Part shown: in pieces, positions 44,429-59,242 of the stretch
How positions within the stretch are numbered: position 1 is the first letter of the stretch
Layout: every line of letters begins with the position of its first letter
Assembly: GCA_002286715.1 (NCBI GenBank)
Contig: NSJX01000006.1
Coordinates: 62,001 to 126,000, forward strand
Reading direction: 5' to 3'
DNA: 64,000 nucleotides
Source of the DNA: Dentipellis sp. KUC8613
Taxonomy: Eukaryota > Basidiomycota > Agaricomycetes > Russulales > Hericiaceae
Notes under the pieces: model-generated
Told to the model about the DNA's origin: nothing
Database searches by the model: none
The model's input: only the letters and a program-made list of their open reading frames with translations
Program-made: the position numbers and the translations under genes

Positions 44429-45550
44429 TCAGAAGAGTTCGAAAGACGACGAATCCCTCTCGAGCATATCCTTCGCCTTCCCTGTAATCTTCTGCACCGT
44501 ACTCGCGTCCTCCTTGTCGAACTGCTTGGACTTCCTATCGAAACTCGCGATCATCTTTTCTATCTCCTTCGGAAAGGCGTTGACGCGCTCGCGCATCGAT
44601 TCGGCTGCGGGAACGAGAGGCGTTTTAGTACCGGCGAAGAGCAGACCCAGATAGGAATAGCCCGAGGGAACCTTTTGCCTTTATCTTAGCTTCAATATCT
44701 CCTTGGATCTTTTCTCGGAACGCATATAGTTTTTCCAGGTCTTGTAGCAGGATCGCAAGTTTCGCCTGAACTCCGCTATGAATAATCACTATGGCCTGCG
44801 CGCTAAGACATGGCGCACCTGGTGACCGCCCACCACCTTCCCCATATGCCCGTCGTCGACCTCCTTTTCCTCAAACTCCATACACACCTTGGAAAGCCCC
44901 AAGAATCCATCTGCTAATCTGTCGTCCTTCACGCGCAGCTGCTTCACCGCCTCTCGCACGCGGCGCACCGTGGGCAGCAGCGCCTCGACCATCTCCTCCT
45001 TCTGTGCCCGCGAGCGCTCGTCAAATGCTGGCTCTAGCAAGTTGACGAGCTCTTCGTGGGTTCCCTTGACTTCATGTCGATGAGGGCTGCGATTTTACGC
45101 GCATATATGTATCCTGAGTAGGCATGGACTCATGGACATGGTACGCACGAGTCATGGAGAAAAGCGACAAGGGTCTCCTCCTCGTTCCAGTCCGAATCTG
45201 CGTCGCTTTCTTCCCCTGCTTCATCGTCTTCAGACTCCTCATCCCCATCTTGAACACTCCGGCCCAGCTGCCAGAACACATCCGGGTCTGCTTCTGCGGG
45301 CCGGCGATTTCCCTTCCCCGTCGACCGACTATATGCGCGCGTGTCTGTGCGTCTCCCCAAAGTTCTTGGCGTGTCGATCTGTTTCTTCTTGCTGCTAAGC
45401 GGGGTGAGCGAGGATTTGTCTAGTAGATCGTAAGTCAATGCCCGTGTCTGCCGGTTAGCTACTCGAGTACGCACGAATTAGCTTCCGGGACTTGTTGCTA
45501 TCGGCATTAATGTGTTCCTTTCTGATCAGGGGAGAATGATTGCGTGTCAT
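44429..45550 (-). CDS. Hypothetical coiled-coil protein
   Basis: I do not recognise a family. Starting at ATG 45550 (MTRNHSPLIRKEHIN), five or six exons join in frame with canonical sites: KSRKLI-HKSSLTPLSSKKK, then DPDVFWQLGRSV, a strongly acidic stretch (GDEESEDDEAGEESDADSD) and WNEEETLVAFLHD. A helical, charged region follows: HEELVNLLEPAFDERSRAQ, LLPTVRRVREAVKQLRVKDD, KLAILLQDLEKLYAFREKI, FPKEIEKMIASFDRKSKQF. It ends ERDSSSFELF. The acceptor choices around 44790 and 45060 were set by frame only. The acidic linker plus coiled coil suggests a nuclear scaffold or kinetochore-type protein, but that is a guess. Confidence 0.6.
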
Positions 45551-46273
45551 GGTGAGACTCAGAAGTCGGTGGGAATGAAAGCGGTGTATGCAAGGATCGA
45601 TGATACAGACTTGAGTGGCAAGGGGAGGAGCAAGTATGCTCGAGAGCCAGGAACCGAGTTTGAGAGACGCCGGTCCGGGTAATGCCGCGGCGCTTTACCC
45701 AGCATTTGGCGCCTCCAACGTTCCGGACAGCTGGCGCGAGGAAACATGTCCTCATCCTACCGTCATCGTAGACTTTTTGCCGGTAGTTCACACTCGTTCA
45801 TGCATACGAAGTCGAAATAGTGTCATGCGGGGCCGTACAAATGCTGATCTCACGGAGACACCACCGGACTCCGAATCCTGGACACACCCCTTCTCGGACC
45901 TCCGAATCCTCTCCGGACTCAACGGAACGCACCTCATGGTATCTCCAGGCGAGACGCGCATTTTCGTAATGCGCAGTAGGTACACCACGGAGGAAAAGGT
46001 GGATGTATCTGTGACAGCTTTCTGCAGAAGCCTTTGACAGAGCAACAACCACATTTTCCCCGAGTATTTCGTACCGGTACCATTTGTCTGGCATTACGGC
46101 CACACTTTTTGCTATTGATTTGCCGAGAACAGTGTCATTTCAGCACCATAAAAGATACGAGATATTGGCTAGTATTTGTTGTACAAAGATGAAGAGAAAC
46201 GCATATAGTATGACATTTGTTTATGGGCATGAATTGGACACTCTTGGACTACGCGTAGCATATTCGGATTGCT
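45551..46273. other. Intergenic
   Basis: Open minus-strand stretches at 45507-45791 and 45788-46103 could not be joined into a plausible protein. Nothing else is seen. Confidence 0.45.
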
Positions 46274-47531
46274 CTAGTTCGAAGAGCCCGCAGGCGCCTT
46301 GCGAGCCCACGACAATACCATGCTCATACTGGTCTTCCAGTCGGTCGTGTCCAGCTCCCCCACGAACCCTCGCTGCGCCTCCGGCGTAACTCCAAATTCG
46401 TGGACGGCAGGCGACATCGGACTGATAAAGAACCGAGTGATCGACTCGCGCAGGCCTTCGTTCAGGCGCTGGTGCACAGGATCTATGACGATGGAACATG
46501 CTCGTTATTTGCCCACTGGGGAAAAGGAAAGGAAAGACATACCCGGTGACACGGAGTTGAGCACGAGATTGGTGCGTGCGACGTGTGAGTTCTGGAACCC
46601 GCCAAGAGCGTGCAAGTACCCCTCCAAGTCATCTCCAAGACGCGGCTGCTGCTTGTTCGCGAGCATGTATGCCCGGTAGCCCTCGATGCAGCGCCGGATG
46701 TTGGGGCAGTCCCCGTCCACCCGGATGGGCATACAGCAGTCGTCGATGAGAAGCCACCCGCCGGGCGCGACAAGCTCGGCGATGCGGGGTATGAGGGTAT
46801 GACCATCTGGAACCTATGACGGAGACATGAGGTGATATTCAAGACGATGGCGAATAGCGCATCCGTACGTGGCAAAGCACGAATCTAATGTGCACTACAT
46901 CGAAGCTGGCGGGCTCGAAGGGCAGCGGCTTGGTTATATCTGCACGCTCGAACCGCATGTTCGGAGGAAGGGCCCTAAAGCGGCATGGATATTCAAACAA
47001 TATTCATCGCATGTTTAAGTGACCGACGCACCGCTGCGGGAGGGGGTTGAAATCGGACGCCACTACCTCTGCGCTGGGAAACTGCTTCGCGGCCTGGATT
47101 GCCCTACAGAGAATCTTTGTCAGGGCCTTGGGCGGCGGCAGTGGAAGAGGCTATACACACCAGGCACCCGATCCCGCGCTGCGACGACCTCCATTTGAGT
47201 CCTGGCCGTATAATGCAATGGACATCGATGAACGTACCCAAGCTCCAGGATCCTCCGCGGATTATCGAGTGGGGCTGGCGTCAGCTTTCCGTCGAGAAAC
47301 TCGGTTAACTGGTTGTGCATCACATCGAGCCTGTGATGTGATCAGATTTGGTAGAGGGAGTAGTCACTAGCGTACATACCTGGAGCAGTCGACCTCTACA
47401 TTCTGAAGTGCGATGGCCTGAGTAGAGTACGAAAACACGATGGATGGGAGATAACGTACGGCGGCTGCATAGCCCGCGCGAGCACCGGCGGGCTGTAAGT
47501 CGGTGGGTGGACGTTCGACGGCTACGCTCAT
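46274..47531 (-). CDS. LaeA/UMTA-like SAM-dependent methyltransferase, paralogue 3
   Basis: This is the same family and exon pattern as the genes at 3868 and 6715, but inverted and 38 kb away. It begins MSVAVERPPTDLQPAGARAG at ATG 47531. The exon after intron 1 is 38 nt rather than 23. The next carries LDVMHNQLTEFLDGKLTPAP. The 18-nt exon at 47161-47178 again encodes AGSGAW. Later motifs are FPSAEVVASDFNPLP, PPNMRFERADITKPLPF and ELVAPGGWLLIDDC. The C-terminal part PMSPAVHEFGVTPEAQRGF matches the family, ending RKAPAGSSN. A TATAAAT box lies at 47607-47613. All SAM-binding residues are kept, so it is probably functional. Confidence 0.85.
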
Positions 47532-48196
47532 GTTGTCGATTTAGCAAAGGAAGTTCTGGATAGACAGGCGGGGGGCGAGTTATCTCTGTTCTATCGCACA
47601 AAGATCATTTATAGGTTTCCTGAGGTTTCATTTCTGTGGGTAAAAAGGGACGGTGACTTGGCCTCCTTTCCCCTTCGGAAGTTTTTGGCCACTTCTTCTG
47701 TGCCCACTGCACCATGAGACCAGGCTTTCATCAGCGACTGGTACCCACTCCGGCCCTACCATTTCGCCGCTTCTCACCACGGAGAAAACTTTGGAACGAC
47801 TCCTGACTACCAGGAGACGTATTCGACTTCTTTGCCCCACGCTGCCGTGTGCACGTCTGCAAACGAAAGGGATGACAAGATAGTACGCGAGTCAGTTATG
47901 TTATCTTTGCTTCTGAAATGAATAGGCCGTCTTGAAGTGTTATGACATCCTTGATGAAACGTACTGAGGTTCGCATAACGATGTCGCATGCGGTTTCTGA
48001 TCAGCGGCCCGAGAAAACAAAATCGAACCTTTGAAGGACAGGATGGTCAAATAGGCGCCGCCGCCGGCTCTTGCGACGCGTTATTTAGAATAGGCGCCCA
48101 GCCACTGCAACGCGCTTCGCGTCGGTGGCACTGGCTTGTCTGCAACCGCGACTTGGACTCGACGCGCTCCTGCTGCTGTAGCGGCCTCGCGAAGAG
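47532..48196. other. Intergenic between divergent methyltransferase 3 and SMC3
   Basis: Promoters of both genes lie here, including a minus-strand TATAAAT at 47607-47613. No other feature is supported. Confidence 0.55.
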
Positions 48197-52768
<4,572 letters not shown>

Positions 52769-53677
52769 GATTGGGATGTCGCTGGGATTGGGGCAGAAGT
52801 GGAAAGGGGGGCGGGGTGGGGGGTGTGCTTTTGTTCTTGTCGTTCTGTTGTCCGTTCGTGCGTTTGTATGCTGTGTATATCCCGCCTGTATTCGTAAGTT
52901 ATCTGTATTGCTTTCATCTCGTCAACGTTCGGCGGTCCAGGGGCCCGTACGCGTGCTTGGTACTGATTTATCAGTACTTATTCGTATTACAACCAACGGT
53001 TATATACGAGTGCATCAACTGTACATCGGGCGCCGTGTGCGAACAAACACCACGTCCATGCATATGCACGCAAGAGAGAAAGGACGTCGAGCGATATTCA
53101 GAAGCGGGCCTTCCAAGTTTGGAGCTACGCATTGTGCTATTTCGAGCACACCAACATCCGACATCGGCGCCCGTCCTTCGAAATCGAAGTTGAGAAGCTT
53201 CACTCGAGGCCTAGGAACCCACGACGTATAAGACCGGATAGGGAATTGCCATGCATATCAATGAGCGTCAGCGGTGTTTCTGTTCCTGTTTCTTGTCTCC
53301 ACGGCAACTGTAACGTAGCATGCCACCCCACGACGAGGGAGTTCGTGTCTGGCCGCACCACCGCCATTGCTGCAGGCAGTTGGTCGCATGACACCAGCAC
53401 TCAACACAACACCCATATTCCCCTCGCACAACGCAACACACAGCACCCAGCAACGAGCACACATCCCGCATCACACCACGCATAAAAAATGAACCAGTCG
53501 AGCAAAAGGTCTCATCGCATTGTCAAAAGGACAAAAGCCCAGCTATCCAAGCTGTACCAAAAAGCAGAACAGAACAGAAAAAAGCGCTACACGCTCAAAA
53601 TCCCAAATCCCATATCCAATCCCTCGTACGTGAGTCACAGTCAAACGCAGAACACGCCATCAAAAATCACAGCTCGC
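52769..53677. other. Intergenic between convergent SMC3 and cupredoxin genes
   Basis: This is 0.9 kb of 3' flanking sequence; no gene or structured RNA is supported. Confidence 0.55.
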
Positions 53678-54429
53678 TCAGAGCAACAGCCCCGCGGCAA
53701 ACCCAATCGCCGCAAGCAGCGAGCCCGCACGGACGCCGTTGGCCATCGCCCCGCTCGCGTTGCTGCTCGTGCCGCTTGCGCTCGGGCTCGCGCCGGAGCC
53801 AGAGGCGGCGGGCGAGCCGGAGCCGGATGCAGCGGGTGCGGAGCCGGAGCCGGAGGGGGACGCGGCGGGCGTGCCGTCCGCCTGGGAGTTGTTCGCGGCG
53901 GCTTGGAAGTTCGCGAAGGTCTTGGCTGCGGTGGGGTTCACGGCGAACACCATGCCCTTTTGGCAATGTCTGTAAGGGATTAGGGATTGCGCGGTTAGAT
54001 TTGGAGGGGATGAAGGGAAGGGGAGAGGGAGGCGTACCCGGTCTGACGGCAGTAGAACCAGAGCGGGGCGGAGGTGTCGTTGACGGTGAAGCTCCATGAG
54101 GGGAGGGACGTCGCGCCGGCGGCGACGGGCTGGAAGCCCGAGTCGATGCCGTTGGTCATGTTCTCGCAGGGCGCGGCGAACGTCGACTGCGTGACGGTCT
54201 GCAGATGCCATCCGATCAGCTGTGGTCCCGGACGAAGCAAGGAGGAGGGAGGGAGGGCACGCACGTGGTTCTTCGCCATGAAGACGAACGAGATGGTGTC
54301 GCCGACGCTGGCGTTGACCATGGGCGGGTCGTACGCGAGCCCGCCGTTGGCGCCGACCTGGACCTGGAAGTTGGCGGCGGAGACAGCGGCGATGGGGAGC
54401 GCGGCGGCGAGGACGGTGGAGAAGCGCAT
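53678..54429 (-). CDS. GPI-type extracellular cupredoxin
   Basis: This is a blue-copper (plastocyanin-fold) secreted protein. The signal peptide is MRFSTVLAAALPIAAVSA. The fold then begins NFQVQVGANGGLAYDPPMVN, with SVGDTISFVFMAKNH holding the first His ligand, then a PCENMTNGIDSGFQP disulfide segment. LWFYCRQTG joins across an intron to HCQKGMVFAVNP, which gives the Cys, second His and Met of the copper site. A Ser/Gly/Ala-rich stalk and a hydrophobic C-terminus (GSLLAAIGFAAGLLL) after a small-residue site suggest a GPI anchor. Two introns interrupt the gene. The nearest TATATAAG box (54743-54750, minus) is some 310 bp upstream, so the leader may be long. Function in fungi is unsettled; cell-wall copper or redox roles are plausible. 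Confidence 0.88.
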
Positions 54430-55348
54430 TGTGAATATGATCTTGAAAAGGAGGAAGTGGGTGCGAAGGAGTGCTGGGTGCGGAACGTTGACTGGGCGAG
54501 CAGGGGCAAAGCGCTAAAAGCAAATGAAGGTGCGAAGAGGTCTTCTCTGTTGATGGAAGATAGATAGGGCTTGCGAGACTGCATGAGACGAACACCACCA
54601 CGGTCAGTACGGCTAGGACAAGGACAAAGACAACAAGAAGAGGAGGGGGAGGGAGGGGAACTGACCCTGCTCGGGAGTACAACGAAAACCTTAGCTCGAA
54701 GGGATGAACGACGGATAAGAGACGCAGGACGACGCCCCGCAGGCTTATATAGCGCACGATGCGATCAGGGGCGGCTAATGCACGCGCACCAGGTGGCCGC
54801 TGCCCAATCATCGCGCGCATCGCCTTGACGACCGGGCGCGCCTCGTTTCTGCACGCAAATTTGCCGCGTCGCTGTCGTCGTCGAAGAAGCGTTCTCGCAG
54901 AATCTTCCGCCGAGCTGTTTAGGCGGTCGACTTACTTGCTTGCCTGTCCCCCCTCCCCCCGACGTGAGGAATCATGTTGGCGGGTGACATGGGCAGGCCG
55001 GCTTGGGCTGTGTCAGGGGATTGGGATTGGACGGAGCGCGAGGACATGATGGTCGCGGTGATCGTGGCGTCCGGGCAGCCACGGAGACACCCAAAGACGG
55101 CCTGATGGCGGACCGGTCGCTGGTCCACGGACCCGCCTTCCCTGCATTCAGCGTTCTTACGTGTGTGAACCGGACTGATGCGCGGATGTCGAGGTGACAA
55201 CATCCTTTCGAGCACTTGTCCTTCCTCCTCCCAAGGTAAGTAAGCAGGCGTCAGTTCATTGCATTTCCATTGACGTTCTTATCTCTCCGTGCACGTTCCG
55301 TTCTAACTGCGTTTGAGAAGATAGTAAGTAGTACTACCTAGGGTAGCC
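54430..55348. other. Intergenic between divergent cupredoxin and thioredoxin genes
   Basis: It includes a minus-strand TATATAAG at about 54743-54750. An open minus-strand frame extends upstream of the cupredoxin ATG to 54820, but it reads through the likely leader and TATA region, so it is not taken as coding. Confidence 0.5.
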
Positions 55349-56240
55349 ATGAACGTCCTCAGGGCAGCCCGCACTGGCTCCACGCGCCAGCTCACACATG
55401 GACACGCCGCGCCCCGACGCCTCAAGCACTACCTCAACGCCGACCGCGCGGTGCGTGCACACTCCCGCTCCCATCTCCCAGGCCCCCTGACCTGACCTGA
55501 CCCCCGCGCATGTAGACATTCGACAAGCTGACCTCCGCAGCGCACACCGCCGACCGCGTCGTGCTCGTCGACTTCTACGCCGAGTACGTCTCCCCCATCT
55601 CTTCTCTCAACAGCCGGGCTGAGTGTCGGATGGGTGAATTGCCAGGTGGTGCAACCCGTGCAAGATCCTCTCGCCCATCCTCGAGAAGCTCGCCGCGGAC
55701 GAGAGCACCAAGTCCGGGACGGGCCGCGCCGTCGACCTCGTCACTATCGACACCGACGCCGAGGTCGGGCTCGCGGCGCAGTTCGACGTGCGTGCCTTCC
55801 CTCTTCCCCCCGTCTCTCTTTCTTTCCCCCTTCTCCCTTTTTACCTTCATATACTCTCCTCGGCGCGCCGAGTGTGCTTGGCTGTTCTGCGTTGCTGACG
55901 CCATTGATGTACTGCATGTTCCCTGTCGACGACCCTTGATTCCATCCATCCGCCATCGTCCGTCCGCCATCCCATCTGCATCAACGTCACCCGGTGCCCG
56001 ACACGCGTTCCCGCCTGATCGCGCGCACTCACCCACTCATCCGCCTTCATATACACGACCATCACGTCACATCACCCGTCCCTCCCTGCCTCGCTCTGCC
56101 TGCACTGCTGTTCCGTGGGCCCCCGCCGCCAGGTGCGCTCGATCCCGACCGTGTACGCGTTCAAGGACGGCAAGCCCGTGGAGCACTTCGTCGGCGCGAT
56201 GAACGAGGCGGGCGTGCGGCGCTTTTTGGAGCATCTGTAG
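55349..56240 (+). CDS. Mitochondrial-type thioredoxin with WCNPC active site
   Basis: This is a small disulfide reductase. Exons 55349-55450, 55516-55583, 55646-55787 and 56133-56240 give 139 residues. The first exon is Arg-rich without acidic residues until late (MNVLRAARTGSTRQLTHGHA), which fits a mitochondrial presequence. The fold continues TFDKLTSAAHTADRVVLVDF, then YAEWCNPCKILSPILEKLA, AVDLVTIDTDAEVGLAAQFD, VRSIPTVYAFKDGKPVEHFV and ends RRFLEHL. The active site is WCNPC instead of the usual WCGPC. The cis-Pro (SIPT) is present. The active-site Trp is restored across the second intron. Intron 3 is 345 nt, the longest clearly supported intron in the window. Confidence 0.9.
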
Positions 56241-57284
56241 TGTGGCGTGGGCGAGCTGGATATAATTATACATCTCACTCACGAAAATACAGACTCGGTC
56301 AAATGCATGTGGTCCGCCACTCATACTAGAAAAGAGGACGCTATGATACATTGTTGATGCGTAATTCATCTGCTTGCTTGGCTGTTGTGTGATGTCGGTG
56401 TGACAGAATATCGTAAGATGTGTCGTGTGCTATGCCGCGGAGTCGGGATACACGATATTGATACATCGTGAGATATGGACATGTATTCTTTGGAATGTTG
56501 TGTGATGTGTGGTTCCAGAGTGAACATAATATATAAGGCTGACGCACGGCACAGCTCTAATTGCTAGCTGTAGCACAGTATGAAGAAATCGACACAACCG
56601 CCAGATGTTGAGATCTTGTGCTCAAGTCGATGGTTAGAAACGAGCACCGAGACCCACGGCGACCAAAAGTCCCAAGTATATAAATCACGCTCAGGTTAGC
56701 AGCGTAGCGGAATTTTACCGCACTTCAAGCTAGCTGAACCTCATCTGAGACAAGCTGTACCCTCCTTAGACTCCGCCAGCTCGCCACACCCACGCTCGAA
56801 GGGTCAACCAGTCACGACGGGAAGTCGACACATGGAGCGCAAAGCCAGTGCGATCTTGGGGCAGCAGGTTGCGGCGGCGCAAAGCTTGGAGTTATTAATA
56901 AGGGGGCCCGGTGACTCCATGGGATCTTCGTCCCTATATCCATATATTCTTTCAAACAAACCGGACACTTGCACAAAAATTCTGGGTGCCAACAACCACG
57001 TTGCATTCTGCAGAGATCACCATGAACAACAAAGCTGTTTCTCTGAATCTGGTTGCAATGAGTATCCGAGACGAGTCGTGAGTTCAGGAAGAGGGGTGTT
57101 GGTTCGGACGCACCACCACCACGACCGCACTAGCATCAACCACCCATGACGTCACCGCACGACGTCAGACTCGCATGCGCCTTATATCCCCCCGCCTCTC
57201 TCCTGTCCGCCCACAAATTCCCAACACCTCCACGCCCCCTCACACGCCGCCGAACGCCCTTCCCAACCCCGCACAAAACAAACC
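56241..57284. other. Intergenic
   Basis: No supported gene in about 1 kb. This is thioredoxin 3' flank and promoter of the DUF3429 gene. Confidence 0.5.
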
Positions 57285-58521
57285 ATGAACCTCCTCCGCA
57301 CGACCGCCCTGCGCACCTGCGCCCTCCCGCGCGCCCCGCCCACCCTGCGCGCGCCCTACGCGCGCCTCGCGCCCCTCACGCCGGCCCCTCGTTCGCAAAT
57401 TCTGCGCCTCGCGACCGCGTTCCAGCACCAACAGCAACAACAGAACCGCGGCGTCGCGTCGGCCGTGTCGGGCCGCCCGGGGTCGCAGACGCTCGAGCAC
57501 GCGGCGACGAACGTAAAGGAGGAGGTGGGCAACTCGGCGACGGACTGGGCCAAGGCGATCGCCGGCGGGAACTTCAACGTGGACGCGGTCAAGCCTGTCA
57601 ACGAGACTTTCGTGCGTGCTTTTACCTCTCCTTGTCCTCTGCGGTGCGGTGTTGACTGGTTTGCGCGCCAGTTGGGCATCACGAGCGCGGTCGCGCAGTC
57701 GGTGCCGAAGCCGTATGTCGCGTTTGGCCTGCTCGGGGGTGTACCGTACATCGCGTGCTCGGCGACGACGTGGTACCTCGCGTACCAGGCGGGCATGGCC
57801 ACCGCCGGTAAGCAAACGGCCCCCTCCATTCAACTAACGCACCTGACGAACCACCACGACCACCTCGCGCCAGGCATGACGCCGCACATGGACCCGGGCG
57901 TCGCGCTGACGGTGCTCGACCAGGCGCTGCAGATCCAGATGACGTACGGCGCGGTGATGCTCTCCTTCCTCGGCGCGCTGCACTGGGGGTTCGAGTTCGC
58001 CGGGTTCGGCGGGCATAAAGGATACGCGCGCCTCGCGCTCGGCGCCGCGCCCGTGCTGTGGGCGTGGCCGACGCTCGCGCTCGAGCCGACGATCGCGCTC
58101 ATCGCGCAGTGGGTCGGGTTCACCGGGCTGTGGTATGCGGATTTGAAGGCGACGAATGCCGGGTGGAGTACGTCTTGATAGCGTTGTCCGTTCAGGGGAG
58201 GTGCTGGTGCTGACGGACGTTTGGTGTTTAGCCCCGAAGTGGTACTCGCAGTACCGCTTCTACCTGTCGATCCTCGTCGGCAGCTGCATCATCACGTCGC
58301 TCGCGAGCATCTCGTACTGGGGCCCCGTCGCGGGCCACGGGCTGCTCACGCACGACCTGGAGATGATCCGCGGCGAGAGGCGGCACATTCACCCCGAGTC
58401 GGAGGGGTATGTGCCCGGCAATGTCGAGGCGGTTAGCACGGGCGCGGAGGGGGAGACGTATGTGGCCATTCGCAAGCGGAAGGGCGGCGAGGGCAAGAGC
58501 GAGGAGGGGGAGAGGGTCTGA
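57285..58521 (+). CDS. DUF3429 (TMEM69-type) mitochondrial membrane protein
   Basis: This is an integral membrane protein of unknown molecular role in the TMEM69/DUF3429 family. The N-terminus MNLLRTTALRTCALPRAPPT is Arg/Ala-rich with no acid, a good mitochondrial targeting signal. It is followed by a Gln run (about residues 48-53) and EHAATNVKEEVGNSATDWAK. The membrane region shows VPKPYVAFGLLGGVPYIACS, GAVMLSFLGALHWGFEFAGF, GAAPVLWAWPTLALEPTIAL, WVGFTGLWYADLKA and FYLSILVGSCIITSLASISY. The conserved GxLGxxPY and GAxHWG-type motifs of the family are visible. Four exons are needed, with introns near 57613, 57808 and 58168. The tail is hydrophilic and Lys/Glu-rich. Confidence 0.88.
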
Positions 58522-59242
58522 GGCTGAGTGGCGGGGGCGGGCCCGTTCCGTGATCAAGAGCATCAAAACTCAATCTGCAAACTCTGAATTCTGAACGTAA
58601 ACAAATTAGGGACTGTCAAGTGTACAACATATTAGCATGTGTAGGTTGGGAGGTGGGTGGCAGCAGACTTGACCTTGTATACTATCATCACTGTACAATG
58701 TACATGTACGCGTACGATCCTTCGCATTCGCATCACTAGCTAGTTCTCCTTTTCGTCCATGTCAATGTCAATGAAAGAGCACATCCGTCCTGTCGATGTC
58801 ATTGAGAGCTCCGTCTGTAATCTGCAATCAGTGATCCAGCGAGCGATTCGGGAGATGAGACGAAAGACACGTCAAGGATGTCGATGAGCGGGAGGCTGGA
58901 GGAAAACGACTCGAACATTCCAGCGGGCTCGCGTCAGAGGCGTGTGTCATAAAGTTTGCTCGAGCCTCGCGCATCGACGTCCTCTGTCTGCACCCCCGGT
59001 CCCCGTAGCGATTCAGCACTCCTCCTTATCTCCCCGTCGCGCTTCGGCTTTGGCTTCTATCTAGATAGCATCTTGTCAAAGGTTTCCCGTCCTCGGCGCG
59101 AGACTCGGTGCAGTGCATAAAGCGTGTCGTACTTCGCTGAACACCCACCCACCACATCCACCTCATCCACGTCTGCACAACAACTCATCCATAGTCCACA
59201 ACACACCGACACCAACCGCGACACACACAGAACAAATCAAGA
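58522..59242. other. Intergenic, AHA1 promoter
   Basis: No supported gene or RNA. The right end is the AHA1 leader. Confidence 0.55.

Noticed and set aside
45507..46103. Minus-strand open stretches next to methyltransferase 3
   Set aside because: The pieces are in different frames and cannot be joined by good splice sites; no family resemblance.
53678..54820. 380-codon frame covering the cupredoxin locus
   Set aside because: It reads through both introns and the leader in one frame and partly in a frame different from the cupredoxin exons. The spliced model has the signal peptide and copper ligands.
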